Both the position numbers and the translations under genes were made by a program. From the NCBI GenBank assembly GCA_964057225.1, contig OZ059894.1, positions 12,162,131-12,226,130 of the forward strand: a stretch of 64,000 bases of DNA, given 5' to 3'. Under the pieces are notes generated by a model. It made no database searches and had not been told where the DNA came from. It saw nothing but the letters and a program-made list of their open reading frames with translations. The DNA is from Auanema rhodensis. Its lineage: Eukaryota; Nematoda; Chromadorea; Rhabditida; Rhabditidae. This document shows positions 20,913-34,978 of this stretch, one piece after another (the stretch's first letter is position 1; each line of letters starts with the position of its first letter).

Positions 20913-21030
20913 GCTTACGACACCCGGGATTCCCAAGCCGTCTCCGATCCAAGTACTAACCGGGCCCAACGTTGCTTGACTTGCCAGATCGGACGGGATG
21001 GCGTACTTTCAACGTGGTATGGTCGTAAGC
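20913..21030 (-). rRNA. 5S: 5S ribosomal RNA, unit 7 copy B
   Basis: Gene unchanged. The upstream flank has AATGTTAT, the copy-A state; every other copy B I checked has AATGTCAT. Confidence 0.97.
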
Positions 21031-21172
21031 AATGTTATATTCTTCATTATCAGTTATATCACTCTAAATCTTGTTGTTAATAGATACGACCACAAAGAAA
21101 ACAACAGGAACAGTAACAATAACAAAAAAAATTTTTTTTTCACCTATGTGTCTAAAGGTTAGCCATGTATCC

Positions 21173-21220
<48 letters not shown>

Positions 21221-22388
21221 ACAGTAAAAAGTCCAATCAAGAGAGAAATTTTTTCAACACATAGTTGTTTTTTTTTTAAATATCATTGTTTTTCCTCATA
21301 ACTCGGTTTAAACTCGTTCTAACCCGTTGAAATACGTCTAGAAAGTCTTTATAACATGCATATGTATGATAGAACTTCATATTTATTGTAATAGAAAATT
21401 TTATTTTCAGACGTCTTGGTTAACAATGATATGTTTTACCCCCTTATAATTTTTATCATAATGTTCCTTATACGGAACGCTCAATGAAACTTGCTTCCAG
21501 AAAAATTTCTTTCTATTTTTTCTTCATATGTACGTAGATACTATAGAGAACTATGATAGAAAACTTTAACATTCACGAAATCATCATTTCTCATTACGCT
21601 ACGGAGGTTTAAAAAGCTGTGTTTTACCTTATAATAGACCGGAAAACCCTTGTGTTAAAACTGGACCGTTTTTACACATATAAAAATGTCCCGTATTCGG
21701 GACCCTAATGTAACTTTTGATTCCCTATATTTTTTTTCATGAAATTTACAATCTACTGTAGAAAGAAGAATTATTTTTATAAAAACTGTAAATTTTTGAA
21801 AAATGAAAACAAAACGAAAACAAAAACAACTTTTTTTTGAACATTTTCTCACACAAGGGTCCCCCCTTACCTACTTTTTTTCTCATTACTCGTTTCAACC
21901 TCATCCGATCACTCTGCAAACATGTTTAATCGTTCTAACTTGTTGAAATACGTCTTAAAAGTCTAAACAACATGCATATGCATAATAGAAACCACCCGAA
22001 TAGGCCCCCACGCACTAAACGAGATATATACATTACCAGTATAGTAATAGAACACATATTGAAGATTAATTCGATAAGAACAATTTATTGACGTAGAGAA
22101 TGTTTGTTCCGAAAAACTACAATATTAAACTATAAAAGTAACAAAAGCGTAGAGGCAGCAAAGACATGAATAAACATAAATGTAAATACAGAATTACCAG
22201 GTAGTACATAAGTATGACAAAAAATTATAAGAAAGCCATGAAAATAGAAGGTTTGTGAACAAATGAGAGGTACATCTTTGATCGTATAGTCATTTCTAAA
22301 CCGTTCGTATGCTGCAGCATCGTCATAAGCGTCACTCAAGTTGAATTTCCATGTGTACTACACGATTTTCATTCTTATTGTTACATTC

Positions 22389-22586
22389 TTTCCCTGAGGG
22401 AATGGGCCGTTCCCGCCAGCAGTGCAAGAGCGGGTCGACCCGTGAGGTGGAGCTAGCAAGCCAGCATCTACCTCAAGTCTCAAAAATCGGTTAACCTTAT
22501 TGTGAACCAATGGAACACATATCGAAGGTTAATTCGATAAGAACGATTACTACACTTTGATCTTAGCCAAAAGGCCGAGAAGCGAT
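22389..22586 (-). ncRNA. U2: U2 snRNA, unit 7
   Basis: Same as 2086-2283. Confidence 0.96.
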
Positions 22587-23029
22587 ACAGCATAGCCATG
22601 AGTATCAAAGACATCAAGCAAATGTATCGTACTTGTTACGAGTGCACTCTCTCATTTGAATATAAAAGTGTGGTTTGACAATCTTGACTGTACAGGTCAT
22701 AAATGGCTCATATAAACTGTGGATTTACTCAACTTTTGGACTTATTTTTTTCTTATTCGAAGCGCTGCACTTTTTTCTATTCTTTTTATTCAAATACTTG
22801 TATATAGTTTTATATGTACGGTTGCAAAGTTTCCGAATATTTTATATATTTTTATACAATAATTAGGAGAAGGTTAATACAATGAAATCTCCCAACTTTA
22901 CAGTGTTTGTATTGCTTACAGTATCTAGAACAACCACTCTTGTAATATTAGAGCACATATCAATCAACAACTTTTTCTAGTTATCAAAGCTTTTTTATTT
23001 CTTCAAGATATTTCAAATAAAATATAAAA

Positions 23030-23147
23030 GCTTACGACACCCGGGATTCCCAAGCCGTCTCCGATCCAAGTACTAACCGGGCCCAACGTTGCTTGACTTG
23101 CCAGATCGGACGGGATGGCGTACTTTCAACGTGGTATGGTCGTAAGC
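23030..23147 (-). rRNA. 5S: 5S ribosomal RNA, unit 8 copy A
   Basis: Same gene sequence as 250-367. Confidence 0.97.
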
Positions 23148-23389
23148 AATGTTATATTCTTCATTATCAGTTATATCACTCTAAATCTTGTTGTTAATAG
23201 TTAGGACCACAAAGAAAACAACAGGAACAGTAACAAATGAAATGCCCAAACTTTACAGTGTTCGAGTTATTTACAGTATCTAAGACTACCTCTGTCGTGT
23301 TATTAGAGCAAACATTCGATTAACAACAACTTTTTTTTAGTTATCAAAGCTTTTTTATTTCTTCAAAAAATTTCAAATAAAATATAAAA

Positions 23390-23507
23390 GCTTACGACAC
23401 CCGGGATTCCCAAGCCGTCTCCGATCCAAGTACTAACCGGGCCCAACGTTGCTTGACTTGCCAGATCGGACGGGATGGCGTACTTTCAACGTGGTATGGT
23501 CGTAAGC
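23390..23507 (-). rRNA. 5S: 5S ribosomal RNA, unit 8 copy B
   Basis: Same gene sequence, copy-B flanks. Confidence 0.97.
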
Positions 23508-23649
23508 AATGTCATATTCTTCATTATCAGTTATATCACTCTAAATCTTGTTGTTAATAGATACGACCACAAAGAAAACAACAGGAACAGTAACAATAAC
23601 AAAAAAAATTTTTTTTTCACCTATGTGTCTAAAGGTTAGCCATGTATCC

Positions 23650-23703
<54 letters not shown>

Positions 23704-24870
23704 ACAGTAAAAAGTCCAATCAAGAGAGAAATTTTTTCAACACATAGTTGTTTTTTTTTAAATATCATTGTTTTTCCTCATAACTCGGTTTAAACTCGTT
23801 CTAACCCGTTGAAATACGTCTAGAAAGTCTTTATAACATGCATATGTATGATAGAACTTCATATTTATTGTAATAGAAAATTTTATTTTCAGACGTCTTG
23901 GTTAACAATGATATGTTTTACCCCCTTATAATTTTTATCATAATGTTCCTTATACGGAACGCTCAATGAAACTTGCTTCCAGAAAAATTTCTTTCTATTT
24001 TTTCTTCATATGTACGTAGATACTATAGAGAACTATGATAGAAAACTTTAACATTCACGAAATCATCATTTCTCATTACGCTACGGAGGTTTAAAAAGCT
24101 GTGTTTTACCTTATAATAGACCGGAAAACCCTTGTGTTAAAACTGGACCGTTTTTACACATATAAAAATGTCCCGTATTCGGGACCCTAATGTAACTTTT
24201 GATTCCCTATATTTTTTTTCATGAAATTTACAATCTACTGTAGAAAGAAGAATTATTTTTATAAAAACTGTAAATTTTTGAAAAATGAAAACAAAACGAA
24301 AACAAAAACAACTTTTTTTTGAACATTTTCTCACACAAGGGTCCCCCCTTACCTACTTTTTTTCTCATTACTCGTTTCAACCTCATCCGATCACTCTGCA
24401 AACATGTTTAATCGTTCTAACTTGTTGAAATACGTCTTAAAAGTCTAAACAACATGCATATGCATAATAGAAACCACCCGAATAGGCCCCCACGCACTAA
24501 ACGAGATATATACATTACCAGTATAGTAATAGAACACATATTGAAGATTAATTCGATAAGAACAATTTATTGACGTAGAGAATGTTTGTTCCGAAAAACT
24601 ACAATATTAAACTATAAAAGTAACAAAAGCGTAGAGGCAGCAAAGACATGAATAAACATAAATGTAAATACAGAATTACCAGGTAGTACATAAGTATGAC
24701 AAAAAATTATAAGAAAGCCATGAAAATAGAAGGTTTGTGAACAAATGAGAGGTACATCTTTGATCGTATAGTCATTTCTAAACCGTTCGTATGCTGCAGC
24801 ATCGTCATAAGCGTCACTCAAGTTGAATTTCCATGTGTACTACACGATTTTCATTCTTATTGTTACATTC

Positions 24871-25068
24871 TTTCCCTGAGGGAATGGGCCGTTCCCGCCA
24901 GCAGTGCAAGAGCGGGTCGACCCGTGAGGTGGAGCTAGCAAGCCAGCATCTACCTCAAGTCTCAAAAATCGGTTAACCTTATTGTGAACCAATGGAACAC
25001 ATATCGAAGGTTAATTCGATAAGAACGATTACTACACTTTGATCTTAGCCAAAAGGCCGAGAAGCGAT
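24871..25068 (-). ncRNA. U2: U2 snRNA, unit 8
   Basis: Same as 2086-2283. Confidence 0.96.
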
Positions 25069-25511
25069 ACAGCATAGCCATGAGTATCAAAGACATCAAG
25101 CAAATGTATCGTACTTGTTACGAGTGCACTCTCTCATTTGAATATAAAAGTGTGGTTTGACAATCTTGACTGTACAGGTCATAAATGGCTCATATAAACT
25201 GTGGATTTACTCAACTTTTGGACTTATTTTTTTCTTATTCGAAGCGCTGCACTTTTTTCTATTCTTTTTATTCAAATACTTGTATATAGTTTTATATGTA
25301 CGGTTGCAAAGTTTCCGAATATTTTATATATTTTTATACAATAATTAGGAGAAGGTTAATACAATGAAATCTCCCAACTTTACAGTGTTTGTATTGCTTA
25401 CAGTATCTAGAACAACCACTCTTGTAATATTAGAGCACATATCAATCAACAACTTTTTCTAGTTATCAAAGCTTTTTTATTTCTTCAAGATATTTCAAAT
25501 AAAATATAAAA

Positions 25512-25629
25512 GCTTACGACACCCGGGATTCCCAAGCCGTCTCCGATCCAAGTACTAACCGGGCCCAACGTTGCTTGACTTGCCAGATCGGACGGGATGG
25601 CGTACTTTCAACGTGGTATGGTCGTAAGC
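25512..25629 (-). rRNA. 5S: 5S ribosomal RNA, unit 9 copy A
   Basis: Same gene sequence as 250-367. Confidence 0.97.
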
Positions 25630-25871
25630 AATGTTATATTCTTCATTATCAGTTATATCACTCTAAATCTTGTTGTTAATAGTTAGGACCACAAAGAAAA
25701 CAACAGGAACAGTAACAAATGAAATGCCCAAACTTTACAGTGTTCGAGTTATTTACAGTATCTAAGACTACCTCTGTCGTGTTATTAGAGCAAACATTCG
25801 ATTAACAACAACTTTTTTTTAGTTATCAAAGCTTTTTTATTTCTTCAAAAAATTTCAAATAAAATATAAAA

Positions 25872-25989
25872 GCTTACGACACCCGGGATTCCCAAGCCGT
25901 CTCCGATCCAAGTACTAACCGGGCCCAACGTTGCTTGACTTGCCAGATCGGACGGGATGGCGTACTTTCAACGTGGTATGGTCGTAAGC
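25872..25989 (-). rRNA. 5S: 5S ribosomal RNA, unit 9 copy B
   Basis: Same gene sequence, copy-B flanks. Confidence 0.97.
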
Positions 25990-26131
25990 AATGTCATATT
26001 CTTCATTATCAGTTATATCACTCTAAATCTTGTTGTTAATAGATACGACCACAAAGAAAACAACAGGAACAGTAACAATAACAAAAAAAATTTTTTTTTC
26101 ACCTATGTGTCTAAAGGTTAGCCATGTATCC

Positions 26132-26177
<46 letters not shown>

Positions 26178-27344
26178 ACAGTAAAAAGTCCAATCAAGAG
26201 AGAAATTTTTTCAACACATAGTTGTTTTTTTTTAAATATCATTGTTTTTCCTCATAACTCGGTTTAAACTCGTTCTAACCCGTTGAAATACGTCTAGAAA
26301 GTCTTTATAACATGCATATGTATGATAGAACTTCATATTTATTGTAATAGAAAATTTTATTTTCAGACGTCTTGGTTAACAATGATATGTTTTACCCCCT
26401 TATAATTTTTATCATAATGTTCCTTATACGGAACGCTCAATGAAACTTGCTTCCAGAAAAATTTCTTTCTATTTTTTCTTCATATGTACGTAGATACTAT
26501 AGAGAACTATGATAGAAAACTTTAACATTCACGAAATCATCATTTCTCATTACGCTACGGAGGTTTAAAAAGCTGTGTTTTACCTTATAATAGACCGGAA
26601 AACCCTTGTGTTAAAACTGGACCGTTTTTACACATATAAAAATGTCCCGTATTCGGGACCCTAATGTAACTTTTGATTCCCTATATTTTTTTTCATGAAA
26701 TTTACAATCTACTGTAGAAAGAAGAATTATTTTTATAAAAACTGTAAATTTTTGAAAAATGAAAACAAAACGAAAACAAAAACAACTTTTTTTTGAACAT
26801 TTTCTCACACAAGGGTCCCCCCTTACCTACTTTTTTTCTCATTACTCGTTTCAACCTCATCCGATCACTCTGCAAACATGTTTAATCGTTCTAACTTGTT
26901 GAAATACGTCTTAAAAGTCTAAACAACATGCATATGCATAATAGAAACCACCCGAATAGGCCCCCACGCACTAAACGAGATATATACATTACCAGTATAG
27001 TAATAGAACACATATTGAAGATTAATTCGATAAGAACAATTTATTGACGTAGAGAATGTTTGTTCCGAAAAACTACAATATTAAACTATAAAAGTAACAA
27101 AAGCGTAGAGGCAGCAAAGACATGAATAAACATAAATGTAAATACAGAATTACCAGGTAGTACATAAGTATGACAAAAAATTATAAGAAAGCCATGAAAA
27201 TAGAAGGTTTGTGAACAAATGAGAGGTACATCTTTGATCGTATAGTCATTTCTAAACCGTTCGTATGCTGCAGCATCGTCATAAGCGTCACTCAAGTTGA
27301 ATTTCCATGTGTACTACACGATTTTCATTCTTATTGTTACATTC

Positions 27345-27542
27345 TTTCCCTGAGGGAATGGGCCGTTCCCGCCAGCAGTGCAAGAGCGGGTCGACCCGTG
27401 AGGTGGAGCTAGCAAGCCAGCATCTACCTCAAGTCTCAAAAATCGGTTAACCTTATTGTGAACCAATGGAACACATATCGAAGGTTAATTCGATAAGAAC
27501 GATTACTACACTTTGATCTTAGCCAAAAGGCCGAGAAGCGAT
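27345..27542 (-). ncRNA. U2: U2 snRNA, unit 9
   Basis: Same as 2086-2283. Confidence 0.96.
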
Positions 27543-27985
27543 ACAGCATAGCCATGAGTATCAAAGACATCAAGCAAATGTATCGTACTTGTTACGAGTG
27601 CACTCTCTCATTTGAATATAAAAGTGTGGTTTGACAATCTTGACTGTACAGGTCATAAATGGCTCATATAAACTGTGGATTTACTCAACTTTTGGACTTA
27701 TTTTTTTCTTATTCGAAGCGCTGCACTTTTTTCTATTCTTTTTATTCAAATACTTGTATATAGTTTTATATGTACGGTTGCAAAGTTTCCGAATATTTTA
27801 TATATTTTTATACAATAATTAGGAGAAGGTTAATACAATGAAATCTCCCAACTTTACAGTGTTTGTATTGCTTACAGTATCTAGAACAACCACTCTTGTA
27901 ATATTAGAGCACATATCAATCAACAACTTTTTCTAGTTATCAAAGCTTTTTTATTTCTTCAAGATATTTCAAATAAAATATAAAA

Positions 27986-28103
27986 GCTTACGACACCCGG
28001 GATTCCCAAGCCGTCTCCGATCCAAGTACTAACCGGGCCCAACGTTGCTTGACTTGCCAGATCGGACGGGATGGCGTACTTTCAACGTGGTATGGTCGTA
28101 AGC
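27986..28103 (-). rRNA. 5S: 5S ribosomal RNA, unit 10 copy A
   Basis: Same gene sequence as 250-367. Confidence 0.97.
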
Positions 28104-28345
28104 AATGTTATATTCTTCATTATCAGTTATATCACTCTAAATCTTGTTGTTAATAGTTAGGACCACAAAGAAAACAACAGGAACAGTAACAAATGAAATG
28201 CCCAAACTTTACAGTGTTCGAGTTATTTACAGTATCTAAGACTACCTCTGTCGTGTTATTAGAGCAAACATTCGATTAACAACAACTTTTTTTTAGTTAT
28301 CAAAGCTTTTTTATTTCTTCAAAAAATTTCAAATAAAATATAAAA

Positions 28346-28463
28346 GCTTACGACACCCGGGATTCCCAAGCCGTCTCCGATCCAAGTACTAACCGGGCCC
28401 AACGTTGCTTGACTTGCCAGATCGGACGGGATGGCGTACTTTCAACGTGGTATGGTCGTAAGC
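28346..28463 (-). rRNA. 5S: 5S ribosomal RNA, unit 10 copy B
   Basis: Same gene sequence, copy-B flanks. Confidence 0.97.
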
Positions 28464-28605
28464 AATGTCATATTCTTCATTATCAGTTATATCACTCTAA
28501 ATCTTGTTGTTAATAGATACGACCACAAAGAAAACAACAGGAACAGTAACAATAACAAAAAAAATTTTTTTTTCACCTATGTGTCTAAAGGTTAGCCATG
28601 TATCC

Positions 28606-28661
<56 letters not shown>

Positions 28662-29829
28662 ACAGTAAAAAGTCCAATCAAGAGAGAAATTTTTTCAACA
28701 CATAGTTTTTTTTTTTTTAAATATCATTGTTTTTCCTCATAACTCGGTTTAAACTCGTTCTAACCCGTTGAAATACGTCTAGAAAGTCTTTATAACATGC
28801 ATATGTATGATAGAACTTCATATTTATTGTAATAGAAAATTTTATTTTCAGACGTCTTGGTTAACAATGATATGTTTTACCCCCTTATAATTTTTATCAT
28901 AATGTTCCTTATACGGAACGCTCAATGAAACTTGCTTCCAGAAAAATTTCTTTCTATTTTTTCTTCATATGTACGTAGATACTATAGAGAACTATGATAG
29001 AAAACTTTAACATTCACGAAATCATCATTTCTCATTACGCTACGGAGGTTTAAAAAGCTGTGTTTTACCTTATAATAGACCGGAAAACCCTTGTGTTAAA
29101 ACTGGACCGTTTTTACACATATAAAAATGTCCCGTATTCGGGACCCTAATGTAACTTTTGATTCCCTATATTTTTTTTCATGAAATTTACAATCTACTGT
29201 AGAAAGAAGAATTATTTTTATAAAAACTGTAAATTTTTGAAAAATGAAAACAAAACGAAAACAAAAACAACTTTTTTTTGAACATTTTCTCACACAAGGG
29301 TCCCCCCTTACCTACTTTTTTTCTCATTACTCGTTTCAACCTCATCCGATCACTCTGCAAACATGTTTAATCGTTCTAACTTGTTGAAATACGTCTTAAA
29401 AGTCTAAACAACATGCATATGCATAATAGAAACCACCCGAATAGGCCCCCACGCACTAAACGAGATATATACATTACCAGTATAGTAATAGAACACATAT
29501 TGAAGATTAATTCGATAAGAACAATTTATTGACGTAGAGAATGTTTGTTCCGAAAAACTACAATATTAAACTATAAAAGTAACAAAAGCGTAGAGGCAGC
29601 AAAGACATGAATAAACATAAATGTAAATACAGAATTACCAGGTAGTACATAAGTATGACAAAAAATTATAAGAAAGCCATGAAAATAGAAGGTTTGTGAA
29701 CAAATGAGAGGTACATCTTTGATCGTATAGTCATTTCTAAACCGTTCGTATGCTGCAGCATCGTCATAAGCGTCACTCAAGTTGAATTTCCATGTGTACT
29801 ACACGATTTTCATTCTTATTGTTACATTC

Positions 29830-30027
29830 TTTCCCTGAGGGAATGGGCCGTTCCCGCCAGCAGTGCAAGAGCGGGTCGACCCGTGAGGTGGAGCTAGCAA
29901 GCCAGCATCTACCTCAAGTCTCAAAAATCGGTTAACCTTATTGTGAACCAATGGAACACATATCGAAGGTTAATTCGATAAGAACGATTACTACACTTTG
30001 ATCTTAGCCAAAAGGCCGAGAAGCGAT
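29830..30027 (-). ncRNA. U2: U2 snRNA, unit 10
   Basis: Gene unchanged; the flank just upstream (unit 11) carries ATAGC instead of ACAGC. Confidence 0.96.
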
Positions 30028-30470
30028 ATAGCATAGCCATGAGTATCAAAGACATCAAGCAAATGTATCGTACTTGTTACGAGTGCACTCTCTCATTTGA
30101 ATATAAAAGTGTGGTTTGACAATCTTGACTGTACAGGTCATAAATGGCTCATATAAACTGTGGATTTACTCAACTTTTGGACTTATTTTTTTCTTATTCG
30201 AAGCGCTGCACTTTTTTCTATTCTTTTTATTCAAATACTTGTATATAGTTTTATATGTACGGTTGCAAAGTTTCCGAATATTTTATATATTTTTATACAA
30301 TAATTAGGAGAAGGTTAATACAATGAAATCTCCCAACTTTACAGTGTTTGTATTGCTTACAGTATCTAGAACAACCACTCTTGTAATATTAGAGCACATA
30401 TCAATCAACAATTTTTTCTAGTTATCAAAGCTTTTTTATTTCTTCAAGATATTTCAAATAAAATATAAAA

Positions 30471-30588
30471 GCTTACGACACCCGGGATTCCCAAGCCGTC
30501 TCCGATCCAAGTACTAACCGGGCCCAACGTTGCTTGACTTGCCAGATCGGACGGGATGGCGTACTTTCAACGTGGTATGGTCGTAAGC
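30471..30588 (-). rRNA. 5S: 5S ribosomal RNA, unit 11 copy A
   Basis: Same gene sequence as 250-367. Confidence 0.97.
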
Positions 30589-30830
30589 AATGTTATATTC
30601 TTCATTATCAGTTATATCACTCTAAATCTTGTTGTTAATAGTTAGGACCACAAAGAAAACAACAGGAACAGTAACAAATGAAATGCCCAAACTTTACAGT
30701 GTTCGAGTTATTTACAGTATCTAAGACTACCTCTGTCGTGTTATTAGAGCAAACATTCGATTAACAACAACTTTTTTTTAGTTATCAAAGCTTTTTTATT
30801 TCTTCAAAAAATTTCAAATAAAATATAAAA

Positions 30831-30948
30831 GCTTACGACACCCGGGATTCCCAAGCCGTCTCCGATCCAAGTACTAACCGGGCCCAACGTTGCTTGACTT
30901 GCCAGATCGGACGGGATGGCGTACTTTCAACGTGGTATGGTCGTAAGC
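30831..30948 (-). rRNA. 5S: 5S ribosomal RNA, unit 11 copy B
   Basis: Same gene sequence, copy-B flanks. Confidence 0.97.
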
Positions 30949-31090
30949 AATGTCATATTCTTCATTATCAGTTATATCACTCTAAATCTTGTTGTTAATA
31001 GATACGACCACAAAGAAAACAACAGGAACAGTAACAATAACAAAAAAAATTTTTTTTTCACCTATGTGTCTAAAGGTTAGCCATGTATCC

Positions 31091-31138
<48 letters not shown>

Positions 31139-32306
31139 ACAGTAAAAAGTCCAATCAAGAGAGAAATTTTTTCAACACATAGTTGTTTTTTTTTTAAATA
31201 TCATTGTTTTTCCTCATAACTCGGTTTAAACTCGTTCTAACCCGTTGAAATACGTCTAGAAAGTCTTTATAACATGCATATGTATGATAGAACTTCATAT
31301 TTATTGTAATAGAAAATTTTATTTTCAGACGTCTTGGTTAACAATGATATGTTTTACCCCCTTATAATTTTTATCATAATGTTCCTTATACGGAACGCTC
31401 AATGAAACTTGCTTCCAGAAAAATTTCTTTCTATTTTTTCTTCATATGTACGTAGATACTATAGAGAACTATGATAGAAAACTTTAACATTCACGAAATC
31501 ATCATTTCTCATTACGCTACGGAGGTTTAAAAAGCTGTGTTTTACCTTATAATAGACCGGAAAACCCTTGTGTTAAAACTGGACCGTTTTTACACATATA
31601 AAAATGTCCCGTATTCGGGACCCTAATGTAACTTTTGATTCCCTATATTTTTTTTCATGAAATTTACAATCTACTGTAGAAAGAAGAATTATTTTTATAA
31701 AAACTGTAAATTTTTGAAAAATGAAAACAAAACGAAAACAAAAACAACTTTTTTTTGAACATTTTCTCACACAAGGGTCCCCCCTTACCTACTTTTTTTC
31801 TCATTACTCGTTTCAACCTCATCCGATCACTCTGCAAACATGTTTAATCGTTCTAACTTGTTGAAATACGTCTTAAAAGTCTAAACAACATGCATATGCA
31901 TAATAGAAACCACCCGAATAGGCCCCCACGCACTAAACGAGATATATACATTACCAGTATAGTAATAGAACACATATTGAAGATTAATTCGATAAGAACA
32001 ATTTATTGACGTAGAGAATGTTTGTTCCGAAAAACTACAATATTAAACTATAAAAGTAACAAAAGCGTAGAGGCAGCAAAGACATGAATAAACATAAATG
32101 TAAATACAGAATTACCAGGTAGTACATAAGTATGACAAAAAATTATAAGAAAGCCATGAAAATAGAAGGTTTGTGAACAAATGAGAGGTACATCTTTGAT
32201 CGTATAGTCATTTCTAAACCGTTCGTATGCTGCAGCATCGTCATAAGCGTCACTCAAGTTGAATTTCCATGTGTACTACACGATTTTCATTCTTATTGTT
32301 ACATTC

Positions 32307-32504
32307 TTTCCCTGAGGGAATGGGCCGTTCCCGCCAGCAGTGCAAGAGCGGGTCGACCCGTGAGGTGGAGCTAGCAAGCCAGCATCTACCTCAAGTCTCA
32401 AAAATCGGTTAACCTTATTGTGAACCAATGGAACACATATCGAAGGTTAATTCGATAAGAACGATTACTACACTTTGATCTTAGCCAAAAGGCCGAGAAG
32501 CGAT
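32307..32504 (-). ncRNA. U2: U2 snRNA, unit 11
   Basis: Same as 2086-2283; ATAGC flank upstream. Confidence 0.96.
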
Positions 32505-32947
32505 ATAGCATAGCCATGAGTATCAAAGACATCAAGCAAATGTATCGTACTTGTTACGAGTGCACTCTCTCATTTGAATATAAAAGTGTGGTTTGACAAT
32601 CTTGACTGTACAGGTCATAAATGGCTCATATAAACTGTGGATTTACTCAACTTTTGGACTTATTTTTTTCTTATTCGAAGCGCTGCACTTTTTTCTATTC
32701 TTTTTATTCAAATACTTGTATATAGTTTTATATGTACGGTTGCAAAGTTTCCGAATATTTTATATATTTTTATACAATAATTAGGAGAAGGTTAATACAA
32801 TGAAATCTCCCAACTTTACAGTGTTTGTATTGCTTACAGTATCTAGAACAACCACTCTTGTAATATTAGAGCACATATCAATCAACAATTTTTTCTAGTT
32901 ATCAAAGCTTTTTTATTTCTTCAAGATATTTCAAATAAAATATAAAA

Positions 32948-33065
32948 GCTTACGACACCCGGGATTCCCAAGCCGTCTCCGATCCAAGTACTAACCGGGC
33001 CCAACGTTGCTTGACTTGCCAGATCGGACGGGATGGCGTACTTTCAACGTGGTATGGTCGTAAGC
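32948..33065 (-). rRNA. 5S: 5S ribosomal RNA, unit 12 copy A
   Basis: Same gene sequence as 250-367. Confidence 0.97.
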
Positions 33066-33307
33066 AATGTTATATTCTTCATTATCAGTTATATCACTCT
33101 AAATCTTGTTGTTAATAGTTAGGACCACAAAGAAAACAACAGGAACAGTAACAAATGAAATGCCCAAACTTTACAGTGTTCGAGTTATTTACAGTATCTA
33201 AGACTACCTCTGTCGTGTTATTAGAGCAAACATTCGATTAACAACAACTTTTTTTTAGTTATCAAAGCTTTTTTATTTCTTCAAAAAATTTCAAATAAAA
33301 TATAAAA

Positions 33308-33425
33308 GCTTACGACACCCGGGATTCCCAAGCCGTCTCCGATCCAAGTACTAACCGGGCCCAACGTTGCTTGACTTGCCAGATCGGACGGGATGGCGTA
33401 CTTTCAACGTGGTATGGTCGTAAGC
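33308..33425 (-). rRNA. 5S: 5S ribosomal RNA, unit 12 copy B
   Basis: Same gene sequence, copy-B flanks. Confidence 0.97.
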
Positions 33426-33567
33426 AATGTCATATTCTTCATTATCAGTTATATCACTCTAAATCTTGTTGTTAATAGATACGACCACAAAGAAAACAAC
33501 AGGAACAGTAACAATAACAAAAAAAATTTTTTTTTCACCTATGTGTCTAAAGGTTAGCCATGTATCC

Positions 33568-33613
<46 letters not shown>

Positions 33614-34780
33614 ACAGTAAAAAGTCCAATCAAGAGAGAAATTTTTTCAACACATAGTTGTTTTTTTTTAAATATCATTGTTTTTCCTCATAACTCGGTT
33701 TAAACTCGTTCTAACCCGTTGAAATACGTCTAGAAAGTCTTTATAACATGCATATGTATGATAGAACTTCATATTTATTGTAATAGAAAATTTTATTTTC
33801 AGACGTCTTGGTTAACAATGATATGTTTTACCCCCTTATAATTTTTATCATAATGTTCCTTATACGGAACGCTCAATGAAACTTGCTTCCAGAAAAATTT
33901 CTTTCTATTTTTTCTTCATATGTACGTAGATACTATAGAGAACTATGATAGAAAACTTTAACATTCACGAAATCATCATTTCTCATTACGCTACGGAGGT
34001 TTAAAAAGCTGTGTTTTACCTTATAATAGACCGGAAAACCCTTGTGTTAAAACTGGACCGTTGTTACACATATAAAAATGTCCCGTATTCGGGACCCTAA
34101 TGTAACTTTTGATTCCCTATATTTTTTTTCATGAAATTTACAATCTACTGTAGAAAGAAGAATTATTTTTATAAAAACTGTAAATTTTTGAAAAATGAAA
34201 ACAAAACGAAAACAAAAACAACTTTTTTTTGAACATTTTCTCACACAAGGGTCCCCCCTTACCTACTTTTTTTCTCATTACTCGTTTCAACCTCATCCGA
34301 TCACTCTGCAAACATGTTTAATCGTTCTAACTTGTTGAAATACGTCTTAAAAGTCTAAACAACATGCATATGCATAATAGAAACCACCCGAATAGGCCCC
34401 CACGCACTAAACGAGATATATACATTACCAGTATAGTAATAGAACACATATTGAAGATTAATTCGATAAGAACAATTTATTGACGTAGAGAATGTTTGTT
34501 CCGAAAAACTACAATATTAAACTATAAAAGTAACAAAAGCGTAGAGGCAGCAAAGACATGAATAAACATAAATGTAAATACAGAATTACCAGGTAGTACA
34601 TAAGTATGACAAAAAATTATAAGAAAGCCATGAAAATAGAAGGTTTGTGAACAAATGAGAGGTACATCTTTGATCGTATAGTCATTTCTAAACCGTTCGT
34701 ATGCTGCAGCATCGTCATAAGCGTCACTCAAGTTGAATTTCCATGTGTACTACACGATTTTCATTCTTATTGTTACATTC

Positions 34781-34978
34781 TTTCCCTGAGGGAATGGGCC
34801 GTTCCCGCCAGCAGTGCAAGAGCGGGTCGACCCGTGAGGTGGAGCTAGCAAGCCAGCATCTACCTCAAGTCTCAAAAATCGGTTAACCTTATTGTGAACC
34901 AATGGAACACATATCGAAGGTTAATTCGATAAGAACGATTACTACACTTTGATCTTAGCCAAAAGGCCGAGAAGCGAT
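34781..34978 (-). ncRNA. U2: U2 snRNA, unit 12
   Basis: Same as 2086-2283. Confidence 0.96.

Larger units (their letters stand above)
20110..22586. repeat. Tandem unit 7
   Basis: 2477 bp; TA tract 21176-21218 (43 nt). The 5S B upstream flank carries the copy-A base and the 5S A flank has its own private change. Confidence 0.95.
22587..25068. repeat. Tandem unit 8
   Basis: 2482 bp; TA tract 23653-23701 (49 nt); T-run near 23751 one base shorter than in units 6 and 7. Confidence 0.95.
25069..27542. repeat. Tandem unit 9
   Basis: 2474 bp; TA tract 26135-26175 (41 nt), the same length as in unit 12. Confidence 0.95.
27543..30027. repeat. Tandem unit 10
   Basis: 2485 bp; TA tract 28609-28659 (51 nt). 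The G inside the T-run after CATAGTT is lost near 28707, a variant shared only with unit 13. Confidence 0.95.
30028..32504. repeat. Tandem unit 11
   Basis: 2477 bp; TA tract 31094-31136 (43 nt). It carries the linked pair ATAGC next to U2 and CAACAATTTTTTC left of 5S A, shared with units 12 and 14. Confidence 0.95.
32505..34978. repeat. Tandem unit 12
   Basis: 2474 bp; TA tract 33571-33611 (41 nt). It carries the ATAGC and CAACAATTTTTTC variants, and ACCGTTGTTACAC near 34061, shared with unit 16. Confidence 0.95.
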
